This document shows positions 43,466 through 52,988 of a stretch of DNA of 64,000 nt, piece after piece. The notes under the pieces were generated by a model. That model made no database searches. It was not told the DNA's origin and was given only the letters and a program-made list of their open reading frames with translations. Source of the stretch: Streptomyces luomodiensis (lineage in GTDB: Bacteria; Actinomycetota; Actinomycetes; Streptomycetales; Streptomycetaceae). A program made the translations under genes and the position numbers. The first letter of the stretch is position 1, and every line of letters begins with the position of its first letter. Location: NCBI RefSeq assembly GCF_031679605.1, contig NZ_CP117522.1, positions 4,216,001-4,280,000 on the forward strand. The letters run 5' to 3'.

Positions 43466-43538
43466 ACGGGCTCCTGGACACCGCCGGGTCCACCCCGCGG
43501 GCGGACGCGGACGGTGCTACTTCGACGACAGGACCTGG

Positions 43539-43555
43539 GATCCACCGAGTGGATC
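43539..43555. promoter_or_regulatory. Palindrome upstream of the orphan P450 gene
   Basis: GATCCAC-CGA-GTGGATC is a perfect 7-bp inverted repeat in the 225-bp gap between the P450 gene and the adenylate cyclase gene, about 75 bp upstream of the P450 start: a candidate operator. Confidence 0.4.
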
Positions 43556-43690
43556 TTGCGGAGGTAGGCTAGCCCAACGGGTGCCGCCGACGCGCCCACT
43601 TCAGCCATCCGGACAGCGCCACCGAAACGATCCGGACGCCGGCCCCCAACGATCAGAATCGGGCCACCGGAACGAATCCGGCCCCCCGGG

Positions 43691-44863
43691 TCATGCGCGA
43701 CGGCTCAGCAGCCACGGCTCCACGACCCCCAGCCCACGCACCGGCCGCTGCCACATCGGCTGGAGCGCGAACCGGTACGACGGCGGCTCCTCGCCCTCCT
43801 TCTCGGCCGCCGCGGCCGCCTCGGCGGCCTCCGCCTCCGACACCGGGGCGTCCCCGGTGCGGCCCAGCTCCTCCGCGAACGCGCCGTCCACCAGGACCGC
43901 GTTCTTGGGCGCTATGGACGTCAGCCGGCTGGCCAGGTTCACCGTCGTCCCGAAGACATCGCCCATCCGCGTCGTGACGGTGCCGAACGCGATCCCGACC
44001 CGCAGCTCGGGCATCGTCTCGTCATGCGTCAGCGTCTCGATCAGGCGCAGCCCGATCTCGGCGGCGATGCCCGCGTCATCGGCCGCGTAGAGCACCTCGT
44101 CGCCCAGTGTCTTGATCAGCCGGCCGCCGTGCGCGGCCACCAGGTCGGCGGCCGTGGTCTCGAACGCCTCGACCAGCTCGCCGAGCTCCTCCTCCTCCAG
44201 CCGCCGGGTCAGCCGGGTGAAGCTCACCAGGTCCGCGAAGCCGACCGCCAGCCGCCGGTTCACCATCTCCACGTCGTCCGCGGCCTGCACCACCCGGCCG
44301 GTCGCGGCCGCGAGCTGGCGCCGGTAGACATAGACCAGGAACTCCTCCAGCTCCGGCAGCAACAGCTCGACCAGCGGATACGCGATCTCGGTACGGCTCA
44401 TCCCGGTCTCCTGCGGCTCGGTGAGCCCCTCCAGGAACGAGTCCATCTGCCAGTCGGCGAGCCGGGCGGTGGTCTGGCCGGTGGACCGCGCCACCTGGAT
44501 GGCCATCGGCTCGCTCAGCAGCCCGGCCTCGACCAGACCGGACAGCCGGCGCAGCGCCAGGACGTCGGCCTCGGTGAGCGCCTTGGCCTGGCCGATGTCG
44601 GCGAAGCCCATGGCCCGCCAGAAGCGGGTGGCCAGCTCGACCGAGACACCCGCGCTGCGGGCGGCCTGGAACGGGGTGTAGCGCCGCTCGGCGCCGAGGA
44701 TCAGCTGCTCCAGCCGGAGCGCGATGGGGTCCGGCTCGTCCTCGGGGGCCTCCGCGGCAGCGCGCTCCCGCGCCCCGGTGTCCCGTACGGCGGCGTCCGG
44801 CGCGGTGGCGTCCAGCGCCTCGCGCCCCTCGGCCGTGCCGGAACCCGCGTCGTCGGCGGTCAC
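43691..44863 (-). CDS. cya: Class III adenylate cyclase
   Basis: A 390-residue soluble enzyme that makes cAMP. A disordered, acidic N-terminus (to about 55) is followed by a helical domain with a MerR-like helix-turn-helix look (RYTPFQAARSAGVSVELATRFWRAMGFAD, then DVLALRRLSGLVEAGLLSEPM). The catalytic domain (about 225-345) has the metal Asp in VGFADLVSFTRLT, the substrate-specifying Lys in GRLIKTLGDEVLYA with the second metal Asp, and a C-terminal GTTVNLASRLTSIAP. This is the single adenylate cyclase type of Streptomyces, required for normal germination and development in S. coelicolor. The GTG start 44861-44863 has AGGGGG upstream; the longer frame adds a basic stretch unlikely to be translated. 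Confidence 0.92.
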   Translation of the reverse strand: MTADDAGSGTAEGREALDATAPDAAVRDTGARERAAAEAPEDEPDPIALRLEQLILGAERRYTPFQAARSAGVSVELATRFWRAMGFADIGQAKALTEADVLALRRLSGLVEAGLLSEPMAIQVARSTGQTTARLADWQMDSFLEGLTEPQETGMSRTEIAYPLVELLLPELEEFLVYVYRRQLAAATGRVVQAADDVEMVNRRLAVGFADLVSFTRLTRRLEEEELGELVEAFETTAADLVAAHGGRLIKTLGDEVLYAADDAGIAAEIGLRLIETLTHDETMPELRVGIAFGTVTTRMGDVFGTTVNLASRLTSIAPKNAVLVDGAFAEELGRTGDAPVSEAEAAEAAAAAEKEGEEPPSYRFALQPMWQRPVRGLGVVEPWLLSRRA

Positions 44864-45009
44864 CGCCCGCCCCCTGTCCGATCCCTGCGCACTGCCCTTC
44901 CGTTCCCTCTTTCCGGCCCGGTTCCGAGCTCGCCCACGGCCGCCCCGAGCTGGACCGACCGCGACCACGATACGTCAGGTGTGCCGTAGCTCACTCTGTA
45001 CCGCCGGGG

Positions 45010-45897
45010 TCAATCCCCCCTCGGTACGGAGCGTAGGTGCACGATGTCACCGGCGGAGACCGGCTCCTGGACCCCGCCCTCGGTGGCCAGGACCAGCCGT
45101 CCGTCGCCGTCGATCGCGACCGCCTCGCCGATCCGCTCCCGGCCGCCCGGAAGCTCGGCGCGCACCTGACGCCCGAGGGTCGCGCAGCCCGCCGCGTACG
45201 TCTCCTGGAGACCGCACGGCCCGGGGTCGCCCTCGAAGCGGCACCACTCCCCGTACCACTCCGCGATCGAGCGCAGCACGGCCCGCAGCAGCGGATCGCG
45301 GTCGGTGGAGACCGCGCCGGCCAGGGCCAGCGACCCGGCGGTGGGCACGGGCAGTTCCTCCGCGCGCAGCGAGATGTTCAGCCCCATACCGATGACCACC
45401 GCGTCCCCGGCCCGCTCGGCGAGGATGCCGCCGAACTTCCGCTCCTCGCCCCCGACCGTCAGCAGCAGGTCGTTCGGCCACTTCAGCGCGGTGTCCACGC
45501 CCGCCGTCCGGCTGAGCGCCCCGGCGCCGGCGACCCCGGCGAGCAGCGGCAGCCAGCCCCAGCGCTCCGTGGGCACACCGGCCGCGCCGGGCCGTAGCAG
45601 GATGGAGAAGAAGAGCCCGGACCGGGCCGGGGCCGTCCAGGCGCGGTCGAGCCGGCCGCGCCCGGCGGTCTGCTCCTCGGCGATGAGCACCGTGCCCTCG
45701 GGGGCCCCCGCCTTGGCCTGGGCGACCAGATCCGTATTGGTCGAGCCGGTCAGCCGCACCACCTCGAGCTCGGTCCACAGCCCGCCGGGACGCACCAGCC
45801 CCCGGCGCAGCGCGGCGGCGCTCAGCGGTGGCCGCTCCAGGTCGGACCAGCGGTTGTGCGCGTCACCGGGGCTGCCCGAGGTGTCAGAAGGCGTCAT
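45010..45897 (-). CDS. birA: Biotin-[acetyl-CoA-carboxylase] ligase
   Basis: A 295-residue enzyme attaching biotin to the acceptor lysine of acyl-CoA carboxylase. Motifs: LTGSTNTDLVAQA, GRGRLDRAWTAPARSGLFFSILLRP (biotin/ATP site), KWPNDLLL, FGGILAE, GMGLNISLR, and the C-terminal SH3-like domain (GREVR-like GRQVRAELPGGRERIGEAVAIDGDGRLVLAT). There is no N-terminal DNA-binding domain, so it is a class I ligase without the bifunctional repressor activity of E. coli BirA. Its substrate is probably the alpha subunit encoded at 49782. It is divergent from accD across a 215-bp shared promoter region. Start ATG 45895-45897. Confidence 0.93.
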   Translation of the reverse strand: MTPSDTSGSPGDAHNRWSDLERPPLSAAALRRGLVRPGGLWTELEVVRLTGSTNTDLVAQAKAGAPEGTVLIAEEQTAGRGRLDRAWTAPARSGLFFSILLRPGAAGVPTERWGWLPLLAGVAGAGALSRTAGVDTALKWPNDLLLTVGGEERKFGGILAERAGDAVVIGMGLNISLRAEELPVPTAGSLALAGAVSTDRDPLLRAVLRSIAEWYGEWCRFEGDPGPCGLQETYAAGCATLGRQVRAELPGGRERIGEAVAIDGDGRLVLATEGGVQEPVSAGDIVHLRSVPRGD

Positions 45898-46112
45898 GGG
45901 GGCCAGCCTAGGGTCAGGAGGTGTGGCCAACGACGCAGTGCCACCAAGCGGTGCCGCAGATACGCTACGTGCCGGTAGCCCAGCCAGCGCAACAGCCGCC
46001 AAGCAGCCCGAAGCCCCCATAACTCCCATAGGTCCCGTCTGATTACCTTTCCACCCTCCACCTGAAGAAGTCCGCCGTATCCACCCCCAGGACGAGCAGG
46101 AGCCGCATCCCG

Positions 46113-47708
46113 ATGGCCGAGCCGGAGATCGCCCCCGAGATTCCAGACCGTCACACCACCGCGGGGAAGCTCGCGGACCTGGAGCGCCGCATCCAAGAAG
46201 CGACCCACGCCGGGTCCGCGCGCGCGGTGGAGAAGCAGCACGCCAAGGGCAAGCTGACCGCACGCGAGCGCATCGACCTCCTCCTGGACGAGGGGTCCTT
46301 CACCGAGCTCGACGAGTTCGCCCGGCACCGCTCGACCAACTTCGGCATCGAGCGGAACCGCCCGTACGGAGACGGGGTCGTCACCGGCTACGGCACGGTC
46401 GACGGCCGCCCGGTGGCCGTCTTCTCCCAGGACTTCACGGTCTTCGGCGGGGCGCTCGGGGAGGTGTTCGGCGAGAAGATCATCAAGGTCATGGACTTCG
46501 CGCTGAAGACCGGCTGCCCGGTCATCGGCATCAACGACTCCGGTGGCGCCCGCATCCAGGAGGGCGTGGTCTCCCTCGGCATGTACGGCGAGATCTTCCG
46601 CCGCAACACCCATGCCTCCGGGGTGATTCCGCAGATCAGCCTGGTCGTGGGCCCGTGCGCGGGCGGTGCGGTCTACTCCCCGGCGATCACCGACTTCACG
46701 GTGATGGTCGACCAGACCTCGCACATGTTCATCACCGGACCCGACGTGATCAAGACCGTCACCGGTGAGGACGTCGGCTTCGAGGCACTGGGCGGCGCCC
46801 GGACGCACAACACCACCTCCGGTGTCGCGCACTACATGGCCGGCGACGAGAAGGACGGCATCGAGTACGTCAAGGCACTGCTGTCCTACCTCCCGTCCAA
46901 CAACCTCTCCGAGCCCCCGGCCTTCCCCGACGAGGCCGAACTGGAGGTCTCGGACGAGGACCGGGAGATGGACACGCTCATCCCGGACTCGGCGAACCAG
47001 CCGTACGACATGCACAAGGCCATCGAGCACGTCCTGGACGACAACGAGTTCCTGGAGACGCAGGCGCTCTTCGCGCCCAACATCCTCACCGGCTTCGGCC
47101 GGGTCGAGGGCCGCCCGGTGGGCATCGTGGCCAACCAGCCACTCCAGTTCGCCGGCTGTCTGGACATCGACGCCTCCGAGAAGGCCGCCCGCTTCGTGCG
47201 CACCTGCGACGCGTTCAACGTGCCCGTCCTGACCTTCGTGGACGTGCCCGGCTTCCTGCCCGGCACCGACCAGGAGTACAACGGCATCATCCGGCGCGGC
47301 GCCAAGCTGATCTTCGCCTACGCGGAGGCCACCGTCCCGCTGATCACCGTCATCACCCGCAAGGCGTTCGGCGGCGCCTACGACGTGATGGGCTCCAAGC
47401 ACCTGGGCGCCGACCTCAACCTGGCCTGGCCGACCGCGCAGATCGCGGTCATGGGCGCCCAGGGCGCGGTCAACATCCTCCACCGGCGCACCATCGCCGC
47501 CGCCGACGACCCGGAGGCCACCCGCGCCGAGCTGATCGCGGACTACGAGGACACCCTGCTGAATCCGTATATCGCGGCCGAGCGGGGGTATGTGGATGCT
47601 GTGATCATGCCCTCCGAGACCCGCCGCCACATCGTCCGCGGCCTGCGGACCCTGCGGAACAAGCGCGAGGCGCTGCCCCCGAAGAAGCACGGCAACATCC
47701 CCCTCTAG
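46113..47708 (+). CDS. accD: Acyl-CoA carboxylase beta subunit (carboxyltransferase)
   Basis: A 531-residue carboxyltransferase that moves CO2 from carboxybiotin to acetyl- or propionyl-CoA, making malonyl- or methylmalonyl-CoA for fatty acids and polyketides. Two crotonase-like halves: the N-terminal one with [39 protein letters not shown] and [16 protein letters not shown] (oxyanion glycines), and the C-terminal one with [41 protein letters not shown] and [18 protein letters not shown]. The size is typical of PccB/AccB proteins. The start is ATG 46113 with AGGAG about ten bases upstream. It is followed after 15 bp by the epsilon subunit. Confidence 0.95.
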   Translation: MAEPEIAPEIPDRHTTAGKLADLERRIQEATHAGSARAVEKQHAKGKLTARERIDLLLDEGSFTELDEFARHRSTNFGIERNRPYGDGVVTGYGTVDGRPVAVFSQDFTVFGGALGEVFGEKIIKVMDFALKTGCPVIGINDSGGARIQEGVVSLGMYGEIFRRNTHASGVIPQISLVVGPCAGGAVYSPAITDFTVMVDQTSHMFITGPDVIKTVTGEDVGFEALGGARTHNTTSGVAHYMAGDEKDGIEYVKALLSYLPSNNLSEPPAFPDEAELEVSDEDREMDTLIPDSANQPYDMHKAIEHVLDDNEFLETQALFAPNILTGFGRVEGRPVGIVANQPLQFAGCLDIDASEKAARFVRTCDAFNVPVLTFVDVPGFLPGTDQEYNGIIRRGAKLIFAYAEATVPLITVITRKAFGGAYDVMGSKHLGADLNLAWPTAQIAVMGAQGAVNILHRRTIAAADDPEATRAELIADYEDTLLNPYIAAERGYVDAVIMPSETRRHIVRGLRTLRNKREALPPKKHGNIPL

Positions 47709-47723
47709 CGAAGGGCTGTTTCC

Positions 47724-47930
47724 ATGATCCGGATTGTCCGGGGCAACCCGACCCCCGAGGAGTTGGCCGCCGCACTGGCGGTGGTGCAAGCACGCGCGGC
47801 GGCCGCCACGGCCGCCGCGCAGAACGAGGACGCTCCGGAGGAGTGGTCCGATCCGGCCCGAACCGTCCCCAGCCACCGGGTGCCGCACCCGGGTCCCATG
47901 GCGTGGCGCACCACCTACTGGCCCGCCTGA
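47724..47930 (+). CDS. accE: Acyl-CoA carboxylase epsilon subunit
   Basis: A 68-residue protein of the AccE/PccE family: an N-terminal helix-forming RIVRGNPTPEELAAALAVVQARAAA, a flexible Ala/Glu middle, and the conserved C-terminal aromatic end (GPMAWRTTYWPA), which packs against the beta subunit. In Streptomyces and mycobacteria the epsilon subunit boosts the activity of the alpha-beta carboxylase. Start ATG 47724-47726. It is 15 bp after accD and is followed by a very strong palindromic hairpin. Confidence 0.93.
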   Translation: MIRIVRGNPTPEELAAALAVVQARAAAATAAAQNEDAPEEWSDPARTVPSHRVPHPGPMAWRTTYWPA

Positions 47931-47963
47931 GCCGGCCACCCACCGCACGACCGCCAGTGCTTC

Positions 47964-48005
47964 GCGCCGGGGCGCCTGAGTACCCGTACTCAGGCGCCCC
48001 GGCGC
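47964..48005. terminator. 20-bp perfect hairpin after accE
   Basis: A perfect 20-bp inverted repeat with a 2-base apex (GCGCCGGGGCGCCTGAGTAC / GTACTCAGGCGCCCCGGCGC), 34 bases past the accE stop. It is probably a terminator or processing site that limits expression of the downstream small membrane protein and maf genes. Confidence 0.85.
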
Positions 48006-48027
48006 CACTGGCCTCAGGATCGACAGC

Positions 48028-48159
48028 ATGCTGTGGTCCGAGCCGCCCGATGAGCCGCCCGAGGAACTGCGGCGGGCCGAGGCCATGCTCCGCCGGGCCC
48101 GCACCGTCCTGACCGTCTCCGTGATGCTCGCGATGTGCCTGCTCAGCATGTGGCGATGA
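48028..48159 (+). CDS. 43-residue single-pass membrane protein (MmpB-like)
   Basis: ATG 48028-48030 opens a 43-codon frame to TGA at 48157-48159. The product is an acidic/basic N-terminal half (MLWSEPPDEPPEELRRAEAM ... RRAR) and a transmembrane helix TVLTVSVMLAMCLLSMW. Codon use is excellent, and its place between accE and maf in Streptomyces is where a small 'morphogenic membrane protein MmpB' is annotated in some genomes; I recall that name but cannot confirm identity or function. AGGA lies 8 bases upstream. It begins just after the 20-bp hairpin, so it may be expressed only at a low level by read-through, or from its own promoter. Confidence 0.72.
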   Translation: MLWSEPPDEPPEELRRAEAMLRRARTVLTVSVMLAMCLLSMWR

Positions 48160-48357
48160 GGCCGGGCCGGAGCAGCCGGCCTTCATCCGGGCCGAACGCC
48201 GAGACGTAACCCGGCTGCGAAGCCGGCCCCGGTGCCGGGGCGGGCCCCACGGGACGAGGGACCAAGCCGCGCCGAACCCCTGCCCCCGCCTGGGGGGCGA
48301 CCGGGTTCGGGGCAGAGCCCTGAGACGCCCGCGGGGGCCCGGCTTACCCTGGTGCGC

Positions 48358-48972
48358 ATGACTGCGCAGCGCACTCTCATCCTCGCCTCCGCCTCACCCG
48401 CCCGGCTCGGGCTGCTGAAGCAGGCCGGACTGGCGCCGGAGGTGATCGTCAGCGGGGTGGACGAGGACGCGCTCAGCGCCGAGACGCCCGCCGAGCTGGC
48501 CCGGGTCCTGGCCGAGGCCAAGGCCACCGCCGTGGCCGCACTCCCCGAGGCGGCCGGAGCCCTCGTCATCGGCTGCGACTCGGTGCTGGAGCTCGACGGT
48601 CAGGCGCTCGGCAAACCGGCGGACGCCGAGGAGGCCACCGCCCGCTGGAAGTCGATGCGCGGCCGGGCCGGGGTGCTGCGCACCGGGCACTGCGTGATCG
48701 ACACGGCGGACGGCCGCCGCACCTCGGCCACCGCGTCCACCACCGTCCGCTTCGGTGAGCCGACGGACGACGAGATCGCGGCGTACGTCGCCAGCGGCGA
48801 ACCGCTGCACGTGGCGGGCGCCTTCACGCTCGACGGCCGTTCGGCGCCGTTCATCGACGGCATCGAGGGCGACGCCGGAAACGTGATCGGGCTGTCCCTG
48901 CCGCTGTTCCGCCGGCTGCTGGCCGAACTGGACGTGCGGATCACCGACCTCTGGAGCGACGAGGCCCACTGA
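48358..48972 (+). CDS. maf: Maf-family nucleotide pyrophosphatase
   Basis: A 204-residue cytoplasmic NTP pyrophosphatase that clears modified nucleotides (dTTP/UTP or m7GTP type) and is linked to inhibition of septation. Family motifs: [98 protein letters not shown]. The start is ATG 48358-48360; the ribosome-binding site is weak, and a longer frame upstream has no family similarity. It may be co-transcribed with the small membrane protein upstream. Confidence 0.93.
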   Translation: MTAQRTLILASASPARLGLLKQAGLAPEVIVSGVDEDALSAETPAELARVLAEAKATAVAALPEAAGALVIGCDSVLELDGQALGKPADAEEATARWKSMRGRAGVLRTGHCVIDTADGRRTSATASTTVRFGEPTDDEIAAYVASGEPLHVAGAFTLDGRSAPFIDGIEGDAGNVIGLSLPLFRRLLAELDVRITDLWSDEAH

Positions 48973-48985
48973 CCCGAAGCGTCGC

Positions 48986-49438
48986 TCACGCGGGGCTCGG
49001 GGCGTCGTGGCCGCCGCCCGCCGCCTCGGCGGTGGGCTCGGCGGGCCGCTCCGGCTCGTATCCCAGCAGGCTCAGCACGATCAGCCCCAGCACCACCATC
49101 AGCCACCCGAACGCCAACCAGCCCACCAGGCCGACCGCGAACGCCCCCAACAGCCCGTGCACCACCGCACAGGTGATGAGCAGAATGCGGGCGAGCCGGC
49201 CGGGGGCCCGGTCGCGCACGGCGGTGCGCAGCAGCACCACCCCGCACACCAGCAGATAGAGGCCGAAGAGGCCGCCCGCGACCCAGGCGCCGATGGACAT
49301 CGCGTCGGTGTCGAGGCCGCCCATGGACATCTGCTGACGGTCCACGACCAGGCCGAGGATCCAGTTCAGCAGCGCTATGCCGACCGCTTCGAGCATCAGC
49401 GTCACAGCCGCCACCGCGGCCACTGGTCTGCGCGCCAC
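48986..49438 (-). CDS. Four-helix hypothetical membrane protein
   Basis: A 150-residue protein with four predicted membrane helices (about 5-30 AVAAVTLMLEAVGIALLNWILGLVV; 48-70 VAGGLFGLYLLVCGVVLL; 82-105; 110-130 LMVVLGLIVLSLLGY) and a polar C-terminus (ERPAEPTAEAAGGGHDAPSPA). I do not recognise the family. The start is GTG 49436-49438 with AGGGGG upstream; the frame extends further but includes a non-membrane basic stretch lacking a start site. It ends 13 bp from the maf stop, convergently. Confidence 0.78.
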   Translation of the reverse strand: MARRPVAAVAAVTLMLEAVGIALLNWILGLVVDRQQMSMGGLDTDAMSIGAWVAGGLFGLYLLVCGVVLLRTAVRDRAPGRLARILLITCAVVHGLLGAFAVGLVGWLAFGWLMVVLGLIVLSLLGYEPERPAEPTAEAAGGGHDAPSPA

Positions 49439-49781
49439 CGCGTCCCCCTCACTCCGTCGGTGCCGAAGCACGCTACTAACGGGTAAGCGCCGCGACAAGA
49501 GGTGCGGACGAGCAGAACACCGCGGCAAAGTTTCCGTTCCTCGTTCGTAGGGTTTCCACAAAGAATCGTGAAGCGCCGCAGCACGGCGGGCCAGAGACCT
49601 TGCCCACATCGCGGACCGTGCCGCAGGCCCGAAAACCGGGCGTACCGTGGAGCGACGGGGGATTCGGCCGCTCGCCCAAGGCGAGGTTCACACTCCGTGT
49701 GGTCAAGCTCACGCCAGGAGTCTTCTCGGCGCGAGGTGTCGCCTGTACCTAAACTCGGCTTGTTTCAAGGAGGGAGCCATC
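49439..49781 (+). promoter_or_regulatory. Intergenic region upstream of the carboxylase alpha-subunit gene
   Basis: About 340 bases between divergent genes. No gene is supported. The final 20 bases hold AAGGAGGGAG, the strong ribosome-binding site for the alpha subunit. TACCTAAAC around 49746 could be part of a -10 element on the plus strand, but I cannot find a matching -35. Confidence 0.4.
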
Positions 49782-51530
49782 GTGCGCAAGGTGCTCATCG
49801 CCAATCGCGGCGAGATCGCTGTCCGTGTTGCCCGTGCCTGCCGGGATGCCGGGATCGCGAGCGTTGCCGTCTACGCCGATCCGGACCGGGACGCTGTGCA
49901 TGTGCGCGCGGCCGACGAAGCCTACGCGCTGGGCGGTGACACCCCGGCGGCCAGCTATCTCGACCAGGCCAAGGTCCTGGCCGCGGCCGCCGAGTCCGGC
50001 GCCGACGCCGTCCACCCCGGCTATGGATTCCTCTCCGAGAACGCCGACTTCGCCCAGGCCGTCCTCGACGCCGGCCTGACCTGGATCGGCCCCCCGCCCC
50101 AGGCCATCCGCGACCTGGGCGACAAGGTCGCCGCCCGCCACATCGCCCAGCGCGCCGGCGCCCCCCTGGTCGCCGGCACCCCCGACCCGGTCAGCGGCGC
50201 CGACGAGGTCGTGGCCTTCGCCGAGCAGCACGGCCTGCCCATCGCCATCAAGGCCGCCTTCGGCGGCGGCGGACGCGGCCTGAAGGTCGCCCGCACCATG
50301 GAAGAAGTCCCCGAACTCTACGACTCCGCCGTCCGCGAGGCCGTCGCCGCCTTCGGCCGCGGCGAGTGCTTCGTCGAGCGCTACCTGGACAAGCCCCGCC
50401 ACGTGGAGACCCAGTGCCTGGCCGACACCCACGGCAACGTGGTCGTGGTCTCCACCCGTGACTGCTCCCTCCAGCGCCGCCACCAAAAGCTCGTCGAGGA
50501 AGCCCCGGCCCCCTTCCTGACCGAGGACCAGAACGCCCAGCTGCGCCAGGCGTCGAAGGCCATCCTCAAGGAAGCCGGCTACGTGGGCGCCGGGACGGTG
50601 GAGTTCCTGGTCGGCAATGACGGCACGATCTCCTTCCTGGAGGTCAACACCCGGCTTCAGGTGGAACATCCGGTCACCGAGGAGGTCACCGGGATCGACC
50701 TGGTCCGGGAGATGTTCCGCATCGCCGACGGCGAGGCCCTCGGCTACGACGACCCGCCGATGCGGGGCCACTCGTTCGAGTTCCGGATCAACGGTGAGGA
50801 CCCGGGCCGCAACTTCCTGCCCGCCCCCGGCACCGTGACCTCGTTCGTGCCGCCGGCCGGGCCGGGTGTGCGGCTGGACGCGGGGGTCGAGTCGGGCAGT
50901 GTGATCGGTCCGGCGTGGGACTCGCTGCTGGCCAAGCTGATCGTCACCGGTGCCACCCGTGCGCAGGCGCTTCAGCGGGCGGCTCGGGCGCTGGCGGAGT
51001 TCCAGGTCGAGGGCATGGCCACCGCCATTCCGTTCCACCGGGCGGTGGTGAAGGACCCGGCGTTCACCAGCGAGCCGTTCACGGTCCACACCCGCTGGAT
51101 CGAGACCGAGTTCCACAACACGATCGCCCCGTTCACCCCGACCGGGACCGACGAGGCCGAGGAGCCCACCGCCCGCGAGACCGTCGTGGTCGAGGTCGGC
51201 GGCAAACGCCTGGAGGTGTCGCTGCCCGCCTCCCTGGGCGTGGCCACCGCCCCGGCGGGCGGCTCGAAGAAGCCCAAGCGCAAGGCGGTCAAGAAGTCGG
51301 GCTCCGCCGCCTCCGGTGACGCCCTGGCCTCTCCGATGCAGGGCACCATCGTCAAGGTCGCCGTCGCCGAGGGCGACACCGTGGCCGAGGGCGACCTCAT
51401 CGTGGTCCTGGAGGCCATGAAGATGGAGCAGCCCCTCAACGCCCACCGCGCGGGCACCGTCAAGGGCCTGACCGCCGAGGTCGGCGCGTCCATCACCTCG
51501 GGCGCGGTCATCTGCGAAATCAAGGACTGA
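49782..51530 (+). CDS. accA: Acyl-CoA carboxylase alpha subunit (biotin carboxylase/BCCP)
   Basis: A 582-residue biotinylated protein. The biotin carboxylase half begins [19 protein letters not shown], with ATP-grasp residues in [15 protein letters not shown] and [17 protein letters not shown], then [22 protein letters not shown]. After ~450 comes the linker/BT region, a Lys-rich hinge ([15 protein letters not shown]), and a biotinyl domain whose acceptor is Lys547 in EAMKMEQP. This is the shared alpha subunit (AccA1/A2 type) that pairs with the beta and epsilon subunits encoded at 46113-47930. The GTG start 49782-49784 is preceded by AAGGAGG. It is followed by a strong terminator. Confidence 0.95.
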   Translation: MRKVLIANRGEIAVRVARACRDAGIASVAVYADPDRDAVHVRAADEAYALGGDTPAASYLDQAKVLAAAAESGADAVHPGYGFLSENADFAQAVLDAGLTWIGPPPQAIRDLGDKVAARHIAQRAGAPLVAGTPDPVSGADEVVAFAEQHGLPIAIKAAFGGGGRGLKVARTMEEVPELYDSAVREAVAAFGRGECFVERYLDKPRHVETQCLADTHGNVVVVSTRDCSLQRRHQKLVEEAPAPFLTEDQNAQLRQASKAILKEAGYVGAGTVEFLVGNDGTISFLEVNTRLQVEHPVTEEVTGIDLVREMFRIADGEALGYDDPPMRGHSFEFRINGEDPGRNFLPAPGTVTSFVPPAGPGVRLDAGVESGSVIGPAWDSLLAKLIVTGATRAQALQRAARALAEFQVEGMATAIPFHRAVVKDPAFTSEPFTVHTRWIETEFHNTIAPFTPTGTDEAEEPTARETVVVEVGGKRLEVSLPASLGVATAPAGGSKKPKRKAVKKSGSAASGDALASPMQGTIVKVAVAEGDTVAEGDLIVVLEAMKMEQPLNAHRAGTVKGLTAEVGASITSGAVICEIKD

Positions 51531-51596
51531 GCCTGGGACGAGGGCTGGGCTTCGAGGACTGACCTCCAGAGGAGCGCCCCGCCCCACCGCACCAGC

Positions 51597-51638
51597 ACGG
51601 CGGGCCCCGGCCGGACGCTTCCGGCCGGGGCCCGCCGT
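51597..51638. terminator. 18-bp perfect terminator after accA
   Basis: A perfect 18-bp inverted repeat (ACGGCGGGCCCCGGCCGG / CCGGCCGGGGCCCGCCGT) with a 6-base loop, followed by TTT. It lies between the convergent accA and esterase genes. Confidence 0.9.
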
Positions 51639-51662
51639 TTGCCGTCCGGCCGCCGGGCCGGG

Positions 51663-52841
51663 TCAGCGGCCGCGCACCACGTCCTGGGGGAAGGTCAGCT
51701 GACCGTTCATCCACCGCAGGGCCGTGGGAAGCTCACGGCGCCAGGTGCGGAAGTTGTGGCCGCCCCGGTCCAGAATGATCGACTGCGCGCTCATCGGCGG
51801 CCGGACGGCGGCCAGGAACTCCCGGGTGGGGCCGTACCCGGACTCGCCCCGGCGGCTGGCGGCCACCAGCACCGACACCTGCGGCTGGGGCAGATGGCGC
51901 AGCCGCCACAGCAGATCGTGCCCCCGCCGTCTGCGCTCGCCCTCCGGTCCGGGGCCGAACAGGTCGCCTGTGGTGGGGTCGTTGACCACCCGGTAGTCGG
52001 GCGAGAGGGCCGCGGCCGCGCTGTAGACGCGCGGGTGACGCAGGGTCAGCTGGAGCGCGCAGGTGCCGCCCGAGGAGTAGCCCAGGATGCCCCAGGCGCT
52101 GGGGTCATGGCCGATCCGGTAGTGCCCCCGCAGCGCCTCGGGCAGGTCCTGGGCGAAGTAGGTCTCGGCCTGTGGCCCGCCGGGGACGTCCACGCATTCG
52201 GTGTCGCGCGGCGGGGCGACCGTGGGCCGCACCATCACGATCACCGCCGGCTGCAACGCGCCGGCCCGGATCAGACCGCCGGCGGTCTGGGGCAGTCGCA
52301 GATGCTGGGCCAGCAGGAAGGATCCGCCGGGGTAGCCGCTGATCGCCACGATCACGGGGAAGCGCTGCCGGGCGTACTGGCGCTGGAAGTACTGCGGCGG
52401 CAGATAGACGTACGCCGGGTTGGCCACCTGGCTGCGGCGGCCCAGGATGCGCACCGACTCGACCTTGCCGGTCCGGCCGGAGGGTCCGCTCGGCAGTCCG
52501 TGCACCGCGTCCAGCCCCTGCGGCGGGGCGGGCCGCACCAGCCCGCCCGGCACCCCGGCCGCCCCGGCGGCGCCGCCCCGCACCGGGGCGAGGGCCGCCG
52601 GTGGCGCGTCGTCCTCGCCCAGCAGTTCGCCCCAGGACCCGTAGAACTGGAAGGTGGTGTTCACCGCGAGGGCCAGGGCGGCCACCCCGGCGCACTGGGT
52701 CACGGCGAGGGAGGCCAGCCGGCCCAGCCAGGCCCGTACGCCCCGGCCCGCGAAGCGCGGCCACAGCCAGAGCGTCAGCCCCGCACAGCCCACGGCGAGG
52801 GCGATCATCACATATTCGAGTGATCGACTGGTCAGTCCCAT
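51663..52841 (-). CDS. Membrane-anchored esterase (antigen-85/esterase D family)
   Basis: A 392-residue protein. Two or three N-terminal membrane helices (SLEYVMIALAVGCAGLTLWLWP; LASLAVTQCAGVAALALAV) anchor a C-terminal alpha/beta hydrolase outside the cell. The catalytic motif is SAWGILGYSSGGTCAL (nucleophile Ser in GxSxG), with the acid in the AALSPDYRV region and His in RGGHNFRTWRRELP. The fold resembles the esterase D/mycolyltransferase family, but this organism has no mycolic acids that I can infer. The start is ATG 52839-52841. It is divergent from the TetR gene at 52989, with a 147-bp shared region, so the regulator may control it. Confidence 0.85.
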   Translation of the reverse strand: MGLTSRSLEYVMIALAVGCAGLTLWLWPRFAGRGVRAWLGRLASLAVTQCAGVAALALAVNTTFQFYGSWGELLGEDDAPPAALAPVRGGAAGAAGVPGGLVRPAPPQGLDAVHGLPSGPSGRTGKVESVRILGRRSQVANPAYVYLPPQYFQRQYARQRFPVIVAISGYPGGSFLLAQHLRLPQTAGGLIRAGALQPAVIVMVRPTVAPPRDTECVDVPGGPQAETYFAQDLPEALRGHYRIGHDPSAWGILGYSSGGTCALQLTLRHPRVYSAAAALSPDYRVVNDPTTGDLFGPGPEGERRRRGHDLLWRLRHLPQPQVSVLVAASRRGESGYGPTREFLAAVRPPMSAQSIILDRGGHNFRTWRRELPTALRWMNGQLTFPQDVVRGR

Positions 52842-52988
52842 CGTTCTTCCACTCCGGCGGACCGCAACGCACGATGCCGACGCCCCGTTTGGGGGCGATC
52901 GCGGTGTCCGCATTGCCTGGCCAGGGCGTGCCCGCGGGCACGAAATGGCATGCTTGACTCACGGGCAGGCACGGCAGGGAGGACCGCG

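Noticed and set aside
41054..44863. A conservon around the second ExxR-less P450
   Set aside because: No roadblock, DUF742, GTPase or CvnA-type kinase genes adjoin it.
49782..51530. A 612-codon antisense frame over the carboxylase alpha-subunit gene
   Set aside because: The sense frame has complete biotin carboxylase and biotinyl motifs; the antisense frame has none.
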